Counted from the stretch's first letter, positions 52,801 through 60,835 are shown. The stretch is DNA of 64,000 nt from Anaerobacillus alkaliphilus (GCF_004116265.1 NZ_QOUX01000026.1:124001-188000), one strand, 5' to 3'. Numbers and translations are program-made. The notes: generated by a model from the letters alone, not told the origin.

Positions 52801-55800
52801 CAGCTGCTACAGCACCTTTCGCTTTGGCTTTGTCAACTAGATCAACTGCTACTTGCATTTTCGGCATTAACTCTCTAAAGTTCTCGACGTTAATGTCTTT
52901 CACTTCAGGAATAACCGCAAGTGCCTCGTTTGCTTTAGCAATTGCTTCTGCTTTTTGCTTCGCTAAATCCGCAACTTTTGCTTCTGCTTTTGTTAAACGG
53001 TCAATGTTACTAAAGCTAGTGCTTGGCGCACCTATTTGTTTAGCCAGTTCTACAGCGTTTCTTGCTGCCGTTGTTTTTTCAGTTGCATCATCTAACGTTG
53101 CAAACGTAATTGCTTCTGTCAGTGGAACGCTATGAATAAGTTCATTTGCTTTTTCAACTGCTTCATCTAAAGTTGTTAATAACAGATCAACTTTTGCTTG
53201 CGCTTCAGCAATTTTTGCATAGTTTGAAAAATCAACTAGTGCCGCACCGTGCGCTTTTGCTACTGCTACCTTTTCTTTAGCCTCTGTAATTAATGCTTCT
53301 GCGTTACCGACAGTTTCTGAAGTAATTGCTTCTACTGCTGGAATTGCAGCAATTGCCGAATTTGCAGCTGCAATAGCTGTTGCTTTTGCTTCGAGCATTT
53401 CTTTCACTTTCGCTTCAAATGCGGTTAGCATAGGTAAGTTTTCAAACGATGAGTCATCTGCTCCGTTTTCTTTTGCCGCTGTTACTAAGCCACGAACCAT
53501 TTGCGCTCTTTCATTCATCTCAGTTAGGTTCGCATAGGTAATTTGTGTAACTGCTGGCAATGCATTGATCTCGTGGTTTGCTTTTTCGATTGCTTCTGCT
53601 CGTAATACTTCAAGTGCTTCCACTTTTTCAGTGATTAAAGCAATACGCTCAAAGCCTGTGATTTCCGCTTCGGTTACACCAAACTGTTTCGCTTCAGCAA
53701 CTCTTGCAAGAGCTACCTTAAGCTTTGCTCTTACATCTCCTAAGTTGGCAAACGTAATTTCTTCTAATGCAGGTAAACTAGCAACTGCCTCGTTTGCCTT
53801 TGCTAATGCTCCTGCCTTTGTTGCCTGTAAGTGATCAATTCGCTCTTGTAGAGCTGTTATTTTCTCTAAACCAACAAAGTCAGCATCAACTGCTGTTTTT
53901 GCTTTCGCCGTTTCAATTAGTTCATTAAGTCTAGCTAATTGGGCTTCTACTTGAGCAAGGTTTGCGTATGTTACCTCAGTGACCGCTGGAAGTGCAGCTA
54001 ACGCTTCATTAACCGCAACAATTGCTTGGCGTTTTCCTTCTTCAAGCTCTGCTACCTTTGCAACTACTTTATGGAATCCTTCAAGTCCAACAAAGTGAGC
54101 TTCTGTTGCTCCTTTTGTTTTGGCTGCTTCAATCGCTGCTTTTGCTTCAGTAATTAATTTTTTCACTACTGTAAGGTTCGCATAGGTAACTTCAGCTGGA
54201 ACTAAAGCAATTATTGTGTTGGCAACTTCAATAGCAGCTGTGCGTTCAGTTACTAATGAAGCAATTTTTTCTTCGATTGCTGTTAAGAGTTGAAGATTCT
54301 CAAAGTCTGCATCTTTCGCATTCTTTGCTTTCGCTGTTTCAATTGCTTGTTTTACTACTGCCACTTTTGCTTCAGCATCAGCTATATTTTCCATATTTAC
54401 GTCAGCTACAGCTGGTAATGCTGCAAGCGCAACGTTGGCTGCTGTAATAGCTTCACGTGTTCCTTGATCTAACTGAGCAATTTTTGTCGTAGCAGCTGTT
54501 AGTTTCGTTATATTCGAGATCGCTGTCTCAACTGCCGCTTTGGCTTTTGCAGACTCAACAGCCGCTTTCGCCTCAGTGACTAACGTACGTGTTGCTACGA
54601 GGTTGCTATAGGTGATTTCACTAGGAATTCGATCGATACTGGCTATCGCCGCACGAACAGCATCGTCTCTTTCCGCTAGTAATTGTCTTACTTTCGTATC
54701 TGCAGCAGCTAGTCGTGCTCCTCCTTCAACGATAACTCCTTTATCAACAGCTTGGGCAATAGCTCTTCTCACATCTACAAGAAGTTGTTGTACTGCCAAT
54801 ACATTGCTAAACGTAATCTCATCTACTACTGGGATTTCAGCTATCTTCGCAGTTGCATGGTCTCTTGCTGTATCTCTTTCAATCACTAGTAATACCAAAC
54901 GGTTTTTCGCAGCAACTAGTCGACCGTAGTCCCTTACTTCTTCAATGTCTTCTTGAGTAACACCTGCTTCAAGCGCTACTGCAATCGCATTGTCTACCGC
55001 CGTTACACGTGTTTGCAGACCAGCTAAGGCAATTGCTTGAACATTACTCGGGTTTGTTGGTAACAAACGAATTGTTCTTTGAACCTCAGAGATCGCTGAC
55101 ATCATTGTTGATAGTGATTCTTCAAGTTCTACTAACTTTTCAAGATAATTAACATCATTAACAATAAAGTCTGCATTTGTAGCACCGTATGACATAGCTG
55201 TATTTACATTTTTTCTAGCCGTTAAGACACGTGTAATATCGTCAAAACCAATCGTTGCGCGCTCTGGAAGTTCTTGAATTTCTTCAAGCGCAGCTGCAAG
55301 TGTTTGTTGCTTCATTGTGTCAAAAATCGTCTGAACACTTTCATTTGCAGCAGTTACATTCGCATTATTCGTTGTTTCAACTGCTTTAATCTCAGCAACT
55401 TTGTCTCCGCCAATCGTTACATTCGCTGCCGTTGATACTTTTGCAATTCCAGTGTTCACGTTTAAAGTCGAAGGTGTTTTCACAGCTACTTCTGTTTCTT
55501 GTAAGTTTTCACCCTTTAACGTGACCAAGTTGTTTTGCTCTGATTGAGGGATGTTTACGACGATGTTTTGGATTTGTGTGTTTCCAGTAGAAGATACAGT
55601 TGCCGCTCTTTTCACCGTTACTTCTTGCACATCCGCAAAGCTACCAGTAGTACTAACAAGCTTTACTTCACTCGTTGGATTTTTCGTCTCGATTTCAATC
55701 GCTTGAGCCGAGAAGCCGGCTTTTGCAGTAATCTTCGTCTCATCTTTGACAACGATTTTTGCGCTGTTAAAGTTACCTGCCAATTCAATATCAGACTCAC

Positions 55801-56962
55801 TAGACGCATTTGTTGGAGCTACTTCAATTTTCGTAATGGCGTTTACCCCGTTTGTGCTTAAACGCACACCGTTATCATCTTTCACAACAATGGCATTTGA
55901 CTGAACGCCATTAAGATGAATTGTCCCTTTTTTTCCAGAAAGGATTTCAATTTGGTCAGCTTGTACATTTTCTAAGATAACAGAGCTTTCATCACCAGCA
56001 TCAAGTACTAATTTGCCTTTAATGATTAGGTTTTTAAGCGTAATCGGCTCAGTAATATCACCTTTAATCTCCATGTCACCTTCAATGATTGCTTCACTTC
56101 CGGCTGCATCAGCACCGTACGTAGCCCCTTCAGCAGGAGTAATAAAGTAATTAGCTGAGTAAACGACATTATTTTCAAACGGGTTTTCAGTACTGTCCCA
56201 TTCTACTAGAGATGGTGTTGGCGTTGGCGTTGGTTCCGGAATTGGAGTTGGTGTTGGTGTCGGTGCTGGCATACTTGGTCCTACGCCATTGTCAATAATT
56301 TCTTCAATTGTTTTTCCTTCTGTACCTAGTGTAAGCACACGAGAAATAAACACAGCAAAATCTGCTCTATTCACAGCATTCTTTGGTCTAAAGCTGCCAT
56401 CGCCGTAGCCAATCGTAATACCATTTTGATATAAAATATTGACATTTTCCTTATGCGATTTAGCTACTTTATCTAAATCTTTTAGTTTTACTTCCACACC
56501 TGCTTGTGCTTTTAAATTAAAGGCACGCACTAAAATCGTTGCCATTTCCTCACGAGTTAGTGATGTCTTTGGGTGAAAGTTCCCCTGATGGTCACCTAAA
56601 AAAACACCTGCTTCTCTAAGAGCAGATACGGAACCAAAATAAGTACTAGTTTTTGGTACATCCTTAAAGTATTGTTCATTTGTAGTTGAAGGCTGGACTT
56701 CTAAAGATCTTGCTAGTAATGCAGCGGCATGCTCACGGAGCAATTCCTGCTGTGGACGATATGTCCCATCAGGAAACCCTTTCACAATTCCCTTTGCAAC
56801 TAATTCACTAATCGCGTCTTTCGCGTAGTGCTTGCTAGACACATCTGTAAAAACAACATCAGCAGAAACTGGTGCTTGTCCAGCTAGACCCGCTACAGCT
56901 ACTGTTGTAACCGCAGAACTAACCATCAACTTCTTATAAAAATCAATTTTCTTCTTTTTCAA
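46880..56962 (-). CDS. Giant SLH surface protein 2 with two classes of tandem repeats (3,360 residues)
   Basis: This is the paralogue of the neighbouring giant. The signal peptide and three SLH domains are nearly identical, but they lead directly into a TPTPTP-type linker (about 225-262) without the extra beta region of protein 1. A shared beta-rich region (about 262-550) precedes 16 class A repeats (about 554-1697) and 18 class B repeats (about 1700-2905). Next is a segment of Ig-like and other beta domains not found in protein 1 (about 2906-3230; ends in ATLKFTEE). The C-terminal cap (about 3230-3360) is again shared (ITLQVTGEQL, ELQPWVSLEVV, KLLDRAYEIL). The start is TTG at 56962, which aligns with an internal TTG of protein 1; GAGGGGG lies about 10 bp upstream. 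No enzyme motif is seen; it is probably an S-layer-associated structural protein or adhesin. Confidence 0.88.
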   Translation of the reverse strand: MKKKKIDFYKKLMVSSAVTTVAVAGLAGQAPVSADVVFTDVSSKHYAKDAISELVAKGIVKGFPDGTYRPQQELLREHAAALLARSLEVQPSTTNEQYFKDVPKTSTYFGSVSALREAGVFLGDHQGNFHPKTSLTREEMATILVRAFNLKAQAGVEVKLKDLDKVAKSHKENVNILYQNGITIGYGDGSFRPKNAVNRADFAVFISRVLTLGTEGKTIEEIIDNGVGPSMPAPTPTPTPIPEPTPTPTPSLVEWDSTENPFENNVVYSANYFITPAEGATYGADAAGSEAIIEGDMEIKGDITEPITLKNLIIKGKLVLDAGDESSVILENVQADQIEILSGKKGTIHLNGVQSNAIVVKDDNGVRLSTNGVNAITKIEVAPTNASSESDIELAGNFNSAKIVVKDETKITAKAGFSAQAIEIETKNPTSEVKLVSTTGSFADVQEVTVKRAATVSSTGNTQIQNIVVNIPQSEQNNLVTLKGENLQETEVAVKTPSTLNVNTGIAKVSTAANVTIGGDKVAEIKAVETTNNANVTAANESVQTIFDTMKQQTLAAALEEIQELPERATIGFDDITRVLTARKNVNTAMSYGATNADFIVNDVNYLEKLVELEESLSTMMSAISEVQRTIRLLPTNPSNVQAIALAGLQTRVTAVDNAIAVALEAGVTQEDIEEVRDYGRLVAAKNRLVLLVIERDTARDHATAKIAEIPVVDEITFSNVLAVQQLLVDVRRAIAQAVDKGVIVEGGARLAAADTKVRQLLAERDDAVRAAIASIDRIPSEITYSNLVATRTLVTEAKAAVESAKAKAAVETAISNITKLTAATTKIAQLDQGTREAITAANVALAALPAVADVNMENIADAEAKVAVVKQAIETAKAKNAKDADFENLQLLTAIEEKIASLVTERTAAIEVANTIIALVPAEVTYANLTVVKKLITEAKAAIEAAKTKGATEAHFVGLEGFHKVVAKVAELEEGKRQAIVAVNEALAALPAVTEVTYANLAQVEAQLARLNELIETAKAKTAVDADFVGLEKITALQERIDHLQATKAGALAKANEAVASLPALEEITFANLGDVRAKLKVALARVAEAKQFGVTEAEITGFERIALITEKVEALEVLRAEAIEKANHEINALPAVTQITYANLTEMNERAQMVRGLVTAAKENGADDSSFENLPMLTAFEAKVKEMLEAKATAIAAANSAIAAIPAVEAITSETVGNAEALITEAKEKVAVAKAHGAALVDFSNYAKIAEAQAKVDLLLTTLDEAVEKANELIHSVPLTEAITFATLDDATEKTTAARNAVELAKQIGAPSTSFSNIDRLTKAEAKVADLAKQKAEAIAKANEALAVIPEVKDINVENFRELMPKMQVAVDLVDKAKAKGAVAADFVGKERLQPAKDKASQFFVLMQTEIQIANQAIAHLPAITEITYFSLEAAKSKVAAVELAIESAKAAGAVDADFVNLGSYQSFKNRVTELAQDQQAAIQTANEKLALVPVQSLITPGNLAETKEQIAAAQEAIGVAKHKGAAATDFVGLNNLTLAIAKIQEIEIKQAEALVKANEALATLPIPANVTEANLQETRMKVNAVQNLLKEARDLGVTDSQFVGLERLEALLERLGEFGISLDEALAHANELLVELREFGAVTEANAAEAQIVYLTAYLAVKEAISLGAKASDFDQQGYERYVTLEIEVASFMPKRPIYADPISSLAEIINNPSGFAFYHLQTAVNQWVSSAFEAEYRKAIEEFLAGDEVLTLAVLKELVQSVLDRSDEDYHETLEVINNNIESLTYSLLENLVWTFKENFETVRDLIAAAKEAKKAPLSSNEVTTIVYNANHAYALEQVSTNPEFTIEHLSWAVNFNQYTPMMSINLDKYRLAVSKAANGKILTATELQQVIIGANESIEKDKLAHINRSLPAVTPADFEPIVYVSDWSFPLFLDALVKRKAEVQRNLTRQDLTQVYQQVMKISALDALNNRPEAIDYYALQEIGLTKLVFERFPEYRQAIVEARKQGLLSVEEIQEVINEVNTQTLVLAIERINTNRSGFSFADLREVVSLAKRANLEKYREAVSLEDSQKPITGPMLEAIVGNVDRGVALEKINTNPTTVNYDLLVEAVAYTRQEGNYTYRTYHRDAVVRSELISYYQEAIIDAVKPLTIDTLADLVKQVNANLEVIMLARINENPAAITFQTLQMAGLYNLRQEYLNHYRQALVEAVEDKDLTRQEVQNVILSVNQKLALAKINANPLTFDMSDLYLAISVPADHNLLSFYQQEINAKRLAKGADLTKQEIEAVVNSVSQNIRKLALEKVNKEAATISFEWLQRAAQNIRQELMSQYRQALGETVGQGWLNEHDVQKVINQVNQTEMLRYINSTDRFTLDDLFLVAIETNVEREYFNEYHSAIISNENYGTLTVTQVVAIVREINVRNGLLEINKHPERLTSYQLGQLVGWALYRSENFPAYIEAMIDRVKNQGIPFETLDQLIELVTKINDRDFLKEINEKPLNVSEQTLFNLFRGYDRPWEFILWQNMNDYRQKFNEAVNGGVVLTKEKVEEIILQVNKEIEDRNTAERLAIIATNLEGFTYGDLGHLIGYENMLQHTNGILDKYRAELIREKNNGQDLTKESILTIVRGVNDSTLKGFLDLINSNQATISFQNLIELVNYQQEYIEVKHSNHALYQAEISKRVKAGETLTASDIREIVIAVEKGIIDAKLAPINNNPTGFTIEQLNEVIGWFGWDQHLNRYRQEVAAAIEKQGPLTQQQLIDLIHHVNQLIHQERIMVINNNPYTFTRQNLITLVGYFKEERFEMYRKAIGDQITQVAPVQEHQVYEIMREVDQQIKVNALAKINKNDGIITYRDIEDALENEHFVWLTSEHEQQYRVVITDTIKKQGSLTVQDLMDIVTYVNHHDRFRATIYTNVPIMKGDSITVSTTRAGVFYFIRSEANVNITSEQDLKDLVNEGKGISQTNPHNWITLNTAGLESGEYIGYAVDNNGNLSLRTIPVQILEPFRAVRGVTTAYNSHNELISVTVTTSEIQSGEEVKVELINLDGTSLEFPVVSQALMNQTGVINIHLRPSNGKFPPGKYFVKVTIGDDIEYLENRHSITILPAAPQVTADDKNNTIVGADGTMEYAIHLNGSWVAYDPASPPLFDGDQTVYVRYSETGTMPASNFATLKFTEETVLTSAAQIHAELNLELDKYEDTATVAVTQLGDITDLVIRLRDGVEVNNTITLQVTGEQLQSDYLTVTEATNIVYLENTSSISHSLTERLTLTFSKEGQSVSKTIYVTIKAEDQSQELAQYVKNMMKYVEGFFISDNELQPWVSLEVVKKQMDELDRLIAAFPELAATEKLLDRAYEILILANN

Positions 56963-57098
56963 ACCTATTCGTCCCCCTCAAGTAGTGCTATTTTCATAGC
57001 TAAAATTATGTAATTGAACAGGTGAAAACTACTAGTCTCTTTGTTTGTATACTTACTAGGTAAATAAACATAGTATAATAGTACGTCTCACACTTATT

Positions 57099-57127
57099 AT
57101 TTTAAAATAGCCACCAGTAACTGTCAA
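57099..57127 (-). promoter_or_regulatory. Sigma-A promoter of giant SLH gene 2 (TTGACA-17-TAAAAT)
   Basis: On the minus strand TTGACA (57127-57122) and TAAAAT (57104-57099) are spaced 17 bp, with a leader of about 135 nt. Both giants share TTATTGACAGT at the -35 and an AAGTGTGA element just downstream of the -10. They also share a TTCACCTRTTCAA stretch in the leader, so the regulation was duplicated with the genes. Confidence 0.8.
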
Positions 57128-57307
57128 TAAGTATCAGAATGACATATAAATGGTAACTTACCAAGATTATTGGAATTCTGGCGGTTTCTGTACAGTTCCC
57201 CAAAAGTATATGGATATAATTTCCATTGTTTTAGACTGTTTATCTGCGGGCTGTTTTCGTAGATGAGATTAGGTGGGTTAGCAAGTACTTACTTTCATTG
57301 GTTTCAT

Positions 57308-57348
57308 TAAAAAAGAAAAAAGCAAATCGTACAATCGTACGTTTGCTC
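57308..57348 (-). terminator. Rho-independent terminator of the 57365-57751 gene
   Basis: AGCAAA and CGTAC pair with GTACG and TTTGCT in a long stem, followed on the minus strand by TTTTTTCTTTTTT. It starts 17 bp after the stop codon. Confidence 0.88.
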
Positions 57349-57364
57349 TTGGTACAAAATATCC

Positions 57365-57751
57365 TTAGTTTTTTATATACACTAATAATTGCCGGCACAC
57401 TTGTTTTTTCCACTTTTTATAGGCAGGTGAAAAGAACTCATGAATAAACCTAGTTTTTTCTTCTTCATTATGAAAGATTACTCTTAGATGAGATACTTGC
57501 TGCTCGATCAGTTGAAAATTATTGAGATGTTCTTCCATCTTCTTATCATAGGAGAATAGATATTGCATTGTATGTATTGACTTCTTAAACGGCCCTAATG
57601 CCTCAAAAAGGTCCTGTAATATCTTATCTCCCGAGTGATAGTTTTTTTCCTGATAACTCCAATCTACCACAGCAATTCCTTCCTCAACCTTATCTAGTAA
57701 GTTAAGATACTCTTGAAAATACTCATAACGAGTTTTTGTTATTAATACCAT
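57365..57751 (-). CDS. Hypothetical 128-residue protein in flagellar region
   Basis: A helical, charged cytoplasmic protein (starts MVLITKTRYEYFQEYLNLLD, ends CRQLLVYIKN) with no signal peptide and no recognised domain. Its size and helical make-up resemble export chaperones such as FliT or FlgN, but there is no clear family motif. It lies downstream of fliT, with its own terminator and a separate sigma-D-like promoter about 160 bp upstream of the start, so it is probably expressed late in flagellar assembly. The ribosome binding site is weak (GGGTGG 4 bp before ATG). Confidence 0.75.
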   Translation of the reverse strand: MVLITKTRYEYFQEYLNLLDKVEEGIAVVDWSYQEKNYHSGDKILQDLFEALGPFKKSIHTMQYLFSYDKKMEEHLNNFQLIEQQVSHLRVIFHNEEEKTRFIHEFFSPAYKKWKKQVCRQLLVYIKN

Positions 57752-57912
57752 ATGACCACCCGACCCAAGAACAATGATGACTGTTAGTTAGTTTTTCTTT
57801 GCGGACAATAATTTAAGAGCTTTCGGATCTTATAATTTGAGTACCTACTACTAACAATTGGTAATTACTATTTTTGTAAGAAAAGTGACTAATTGGTCAC
57901 AGAACTTTTATT

Positions 57913-57940
57913 ATATCGGGTGGTTTTGCTCAACTATTTA
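57913..57940 (-). promoter_or_regulatory. Sigma-D-like promoter (TAAA-16-CCCGATAT)
   Basis: On the minus strand TAAA (57940-57937) is followed after 16 bp by CCCGATAT (57920-57913), seven of eight bases of the sigma-D -10 consensus GCCGATAT. It lies between the fliT terminator and the 128-residue gene. Confidence 0.6.
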
Positions 57941-57973
57941 GGACAAAAGTAGGAAAAACTTTATTTTTCATTT

Positions 57974-58010
57974 AAAAAACCTTATCTCGTGAGATGAGAT
58001 AAGGTTTTTT
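57974..58010 (-). terminator. Bidirectional terminator after fliT
   Basis: CCTTATCTC/GAGATAAGG with a 7-nt loop is flanked by six A and six T, so it works on either strand. It lies 40 bp beyond the fliT stop and closes the flaG-fliD-fliS-fliT unit. Confidence 0.9.
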
Positions 58011-58050
58011 TATAAGTGTTAACAAAATGATTTTAGGAGTTTTTACTTCC

Positions 58051-58401
58051 TTATTTTTTCTTATCAATAAATATACCATCCACAGACATTTGCTCGTATA
58101 GATTATCATACGTCACGTTGTTTTTCTTCTTTTGGTTGAACTGATTAATTTTAACCTTTAATTCTAGTGTTTTTGCTTTAAAAAGTTCGTTAACTTTATT
58201 ATTATCATCTATAATTTTTTGACCTAGCTCTTTTTCAGCAGTAGTTTGAGCACCTGTTACTTTTTGAATTAAATGTTCTCTCACATTTAAAAGCTGTTCA
58301 ACTGAACCAACGTACTCTTCGTCATCCTCTTTAAGGGGCTTTTTTAAGAGAACTAACAAATCCTGATTAATTCTATCAATCTTGGAAAGAATTTCAAGCA
58401 T
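58051..58401 (-). CDS. fliT: FliT-like flagellar export chaperone
   Basis: A small helical protein of 116 residues placed directly after fliS, where Bacillus fliT lies. FliT proteins bind the filament cap FliD before export. The sequence is helical and charged throughout (LSKIDRINQDLLVLLKK, VREHLIQKVTG), with no other domain. Sequence conservation in this family is low, so the call rests mostly on position and size. The ATG overlaps the fliS stop by one base (TAATG). Confidence 0.75.
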   Translation of the reverse strand: MLEILSKIDRINQDLLVLLKKPLKEDDEEYVGSVEQLLNVREHLIQKVTGAQTTAEKELGQKIIDDNNKVNELFKAKTLELKVKINQFNQKKKNNVTYDNLYEQMSVDGIFIDKKK

Positions 58402-58796
58402 TACACTTGAACCCGGCTACCATGTTGACGTTTTCGATTTATCATAATAACTTCTTTCCATGTATCACGGAATTGAACTACATATTGCTCAGCTTCTTCA
58501 AGAGCTTTCATGTCGTTGTTGATATTAGCCTCTATTAATTGGTTCAGAATATAGTCATACATTTTTAACATATTCTTACCAACTTCACCATCTGTTTTTA
58601 GAGTAACCATTAACTCACGAATAATATTTTGGGCTTTTGTTATATTTATATTTCTTACTTCAATTTTATTGCAGATTATTGCATCTTTACCAAGCTTAAT
58701 AAATTTTAGACAACCATTATAGAGCATTAATGTCAGTTCTCCTGGTGTAGCTGTTTCGAATTTATTCTGTTGATATACTTGATTGGCGGTTTGCAT
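58401..58796 (-). CDS. fliS: Flagellin export chaperone FliS
   Basis: A cytoplasmic four-helix chaperone that caps flagellin C-termini until export. The family N-terminus is clear (VYQQNKFETATPGELTLMLY, then NGCLKFIKLGKDAI), as is IIRELMVTLK in the middle and FRDTWKEVI near the C-terminus. I place the start at ATG 58796 (131 residues); a TTG immediately before it also opens the frame. It sits between fliD and fliT in the usual order. Confidence 0.95.
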   Translation of the reverse strand: MQTANQVYQQNKFETATPGELTLMLYNGCLKFIKLGKDAIICNKIEVRNINITKAQNIIRELMVTLKTDGEVGKNMLKMYDYILNQLIEANINNDMKALEEAEQYVVQFRDTWKEVIMINRKRQHGSRVQV

Positions 58797-58827
58797 CAAT
58801 TTAAAAACACCCTTTCACGTCTTAAAA

Positions 58828-60363
58828 TCATTGACCCATAAGCTGACTCATAAATGCCATCGCTTGTGAATTCGCTTGATTCATTGCTTTTTCCATTGCA
58901 GAAAATTGAGCCCAATAACGATTTTCAATGTCAGTTAAACGTCGTTGAAAACGATCAATCTGTTGGTCAACATTTATTAATTCTCTTCCTAGACTAAATT
59001 GCTGATTGGTCCGGAATTGGTTTCCTGCTCTAGTTTCGATTTCCTTAATTGTATTATCAATAGTACTTCTCAGACGCCCGATTAAACCAGTTTGACTATA
59101 TGCATTAGTTGAACCACTTTCTGCAACACCATTTAGGAGTTGATGAACTGCGTCTGGATCATCAGCTAATGCAGCCCTTAGTTTAGCCTCGTCTATCTCT
59201 AACTTTCCACCTTGTTGAAAATTACTTGTGGTTGTGATACCAAGCTGTGCTATTTGATTATATCTTCCGGAGGTTTCAACAGGAGAATATAGATCTAGTC
59301 TCAGCCTACTTAATGAGCTTGTTAGTGTTTGATCCCTTGTAAGTAACCCACTTTTTGATTTTTCATCCCACAATTCTGCTTCTTTATCAGATAACTCTCG
59401 TCTTTGTTCATCAGTTAAAGGTGGAAATCCTCTATTTACTCTCTCTGATACCTTTGATTGTATTGTTTGAATAACTTCATTATATTTCTCTACAAAACTT
59501 TTAATTTTATCGAAGGCATCATCAGTATTGCTGGTGATTGTTAGAGATGTTGTGCCTGTATTCTGTAAATTTAAACTTATCCCCCCTACATTTGTTCTAT
59601 TTGAGCGGATATTGTCATATTGCTTTGTCCCTAGTACTGGATCAGTAAAAGAAAATATAGCATTTCCTGCACGTTGATTTGGATTCGTTGGTTCAATTTG
59701 GTCCTCGCCAGGAAGCGTTAAGCTAATATTGAGTTTATTTAAGAATAATTGGAAGTTTCCTCCATCACCGTTACCAAATTCAATCTCACTACCGTTTGCA
59801 TTTCTAATTCCGGTCTCCTTACGTTCTAGAACAACCTTGTTAAAGGTACTATCAAAATATACTTGAACTCCAATGTCTGATTTATTTATTTCATTAAACA
59901 AATCACTTAACGATTTATCTCCTGTAGTGAATTCTATTGTATTAGCAACACCTTCATCATTATAGGTTGTTATTGTGAAACCCGTGCCGAATTCAGATGT
60001 ATTAATAGTCTCGTTAACATTAAGGTGAGTTTCAGCCGTGCTTGTATAGCGTTCAGCTTGCGCAATCTTGTTTACATTTACTTCATAAGTACCATTTCTT
60101 ACAGTTGCATTTGCTGTTGCTGTTAAAACCTTCGAATCTCCAATCGAAGTTTGTCTTGTGTTCAGTGACGAACGCAATCTAAGGCTTGATGCAGAATCAT
60201 GCAAGTTTTTCAATTGTAAGTTCATTTCACGATAAGCATCCCTTTTCCACTCGATCGTTTGTTTTCTCTGAAAAAAACGATCAAGTGGTAATTTTTCAAC
60301 TTTCATTAAGTCACGAACAATGGATTCAGTATCAATTCCACTTGCTATACCACCAATTCTCAC
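58828..60363 (-). CDS. fliD: Flagellar filament cap protein FliD
   Basis: The exported filament-capping protein (511 residues). It carries the FliD N-terminal helix MRIGGIASGIDTESIVRDLM followed by KVEKLPLDR. The variable middle domain (about 75-330) has D2/D3-like beta segments, and the conserved C-terminus has the FliD_C pattern (TSSLSRLRLDLYSP, LGITT, ALADDPDAVHQLLNG, and a terminal coiled coil). The GTG start at 60363 follows AGGAGG by 8 bp. It is preceded by flaG and followed by fliS. Confidence 0.96.
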   Translation of the reverse strand: MRIGGIASGIDTESIVRDLMKVEKLPLDRFFQRKQTIEWKRDAYREMNLQLKNLHDSASSLRLRSSLNTRQTSIGDSKVLTATANATVRNGTYEVNVNKIAQAERYTSTAETHLNVNETINTSEFGTGFTITTYNDEGVANTIEFTTGDKSLSDLFNEINKSDIGVQVYFDSTFNKVVLERKETGIRNANGSEIEFGNGDGGNFQLFLNKLNISLTLPGEDQIEPTNPNQRAGNAIFSFTDPVLGTKQYDNIRSNRTNVGGISLNLQNTGTTSLTITSNTDDAFDKIKSFVEKYNEVIQTIQSKVSERVNRGFPPLTDEQRRELSDKEAELWDEKSKSGLLTRDQTLTSSLSRLRLDLYSPVETSGRYNQIAQLGITTTSNFQQGGKLEIDEAKLRAALADDPDAVHQLLNGVAESGSTNAYSQTGLIGRLRSTIDNTIKEIETRAGNQFRTNQQFSLGRELINVDQQIDRFQRRLTDIENRYWAQFSAMEKAMNQANSQAMAFMSQLMGQ

Positions 60364-60375
60364 ATTAAAAACCTC

Positions 60376-60708
60376 CTAAATTTTTTTATCTATAAATAAA
60401 CCAATTGTTTCTTTCATTGCCGCAAACATGTCTAATAACTTTTTAGGAGGTATTTCTTTAATAATCTCTTTTGTTTGTTCATCAATAATAGAAACGTAAT
60501 ATTCATTTAGTTCTTCATGAAGAGTAAACTTCAAGGAACTATTTGTAGATGTTAAGAACTTGTTAATACTCTCTACCTTTTTATTAAGTTCAATTTCACT
60601 TACTTTTGATTCAAAATTTTTGGGGTGTGATAATTCTACCTGCCTAGGTACTTCATTTTTAATAGAAGCTCGAAAGCTTTGACTAGGTATATTGCGCCCT
60701 ATTTCCAT
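60376..60708 (-). CDS. flaG: FlaG family flagellar protein
   Basis: A 110-residue protein with the FlaG domain in its second half: LKFTLHEELNEYYVSIID, EIIKEIPPKKLLDMFAAMKE. In other bacteria FlaG affects filament length and is usually encoded just upstream of fliD, as here (12 bp gap). A TAGGAG site lies 8 bp before the ATG, and a sigma-D-like promoter is about 30 bp upstream. It is the first gene of the flaG-fliD-fliS-fliT unit. Confidence 0.92.
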   Translation of the reverse strand: MEIGRNIPSQSFRASIKNEVPRQVELSHPKNFESKVSEIELNKKVESINKFLTSTNSSLKFTLHEELNEYYVSIIDEQTKEIIKEIPPKKLLDMFAAMKETIGLFIDKKI

Positions 60709-60738
60709 TATTTCAACTCCTAGATATCGTTTTATTTT

Positions 60739-60765
60739 ATATCGGTAAAATTAAGTGAGGTATTA
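60739..60765 (-). promoter_or_regulatory. Sigma-D-like promoter of the flaG operon (TAAT-15-ACCGATAT)
   Basis: On the minus strand TAAT (60765-60762) is followed after 15 bp by ACCGATAT (60746-60739), differing from the sigma-D consensus TAAA/GCCGATAT at one base in each box. The -10 is 30 bp before the flaG start. Confidence 0.7.
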
Positions 60766-60835
60766 AGTTGTTTATTGTAAATTTACTAACTGAAATAAAA
60801 TCGGAGCTCTCTATTTGTTACTTGAAAAATAATAA

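Noticed and set aside
38340-55861. Several plus-strand open frames of 60-140 codons inside the giant SLH genes
   Set aside because: They are mirror frames of repetitive, alanine-rich coding sequence, lack ribosome binding sites and repeat with the period of the class A or class B repeats.
34682-56962. CRISPR-like periodicity in the giant genes
   Set aside because: The period is about 200-216 bp, coding and imperfect; there are no short identical repeats with unique spacers.
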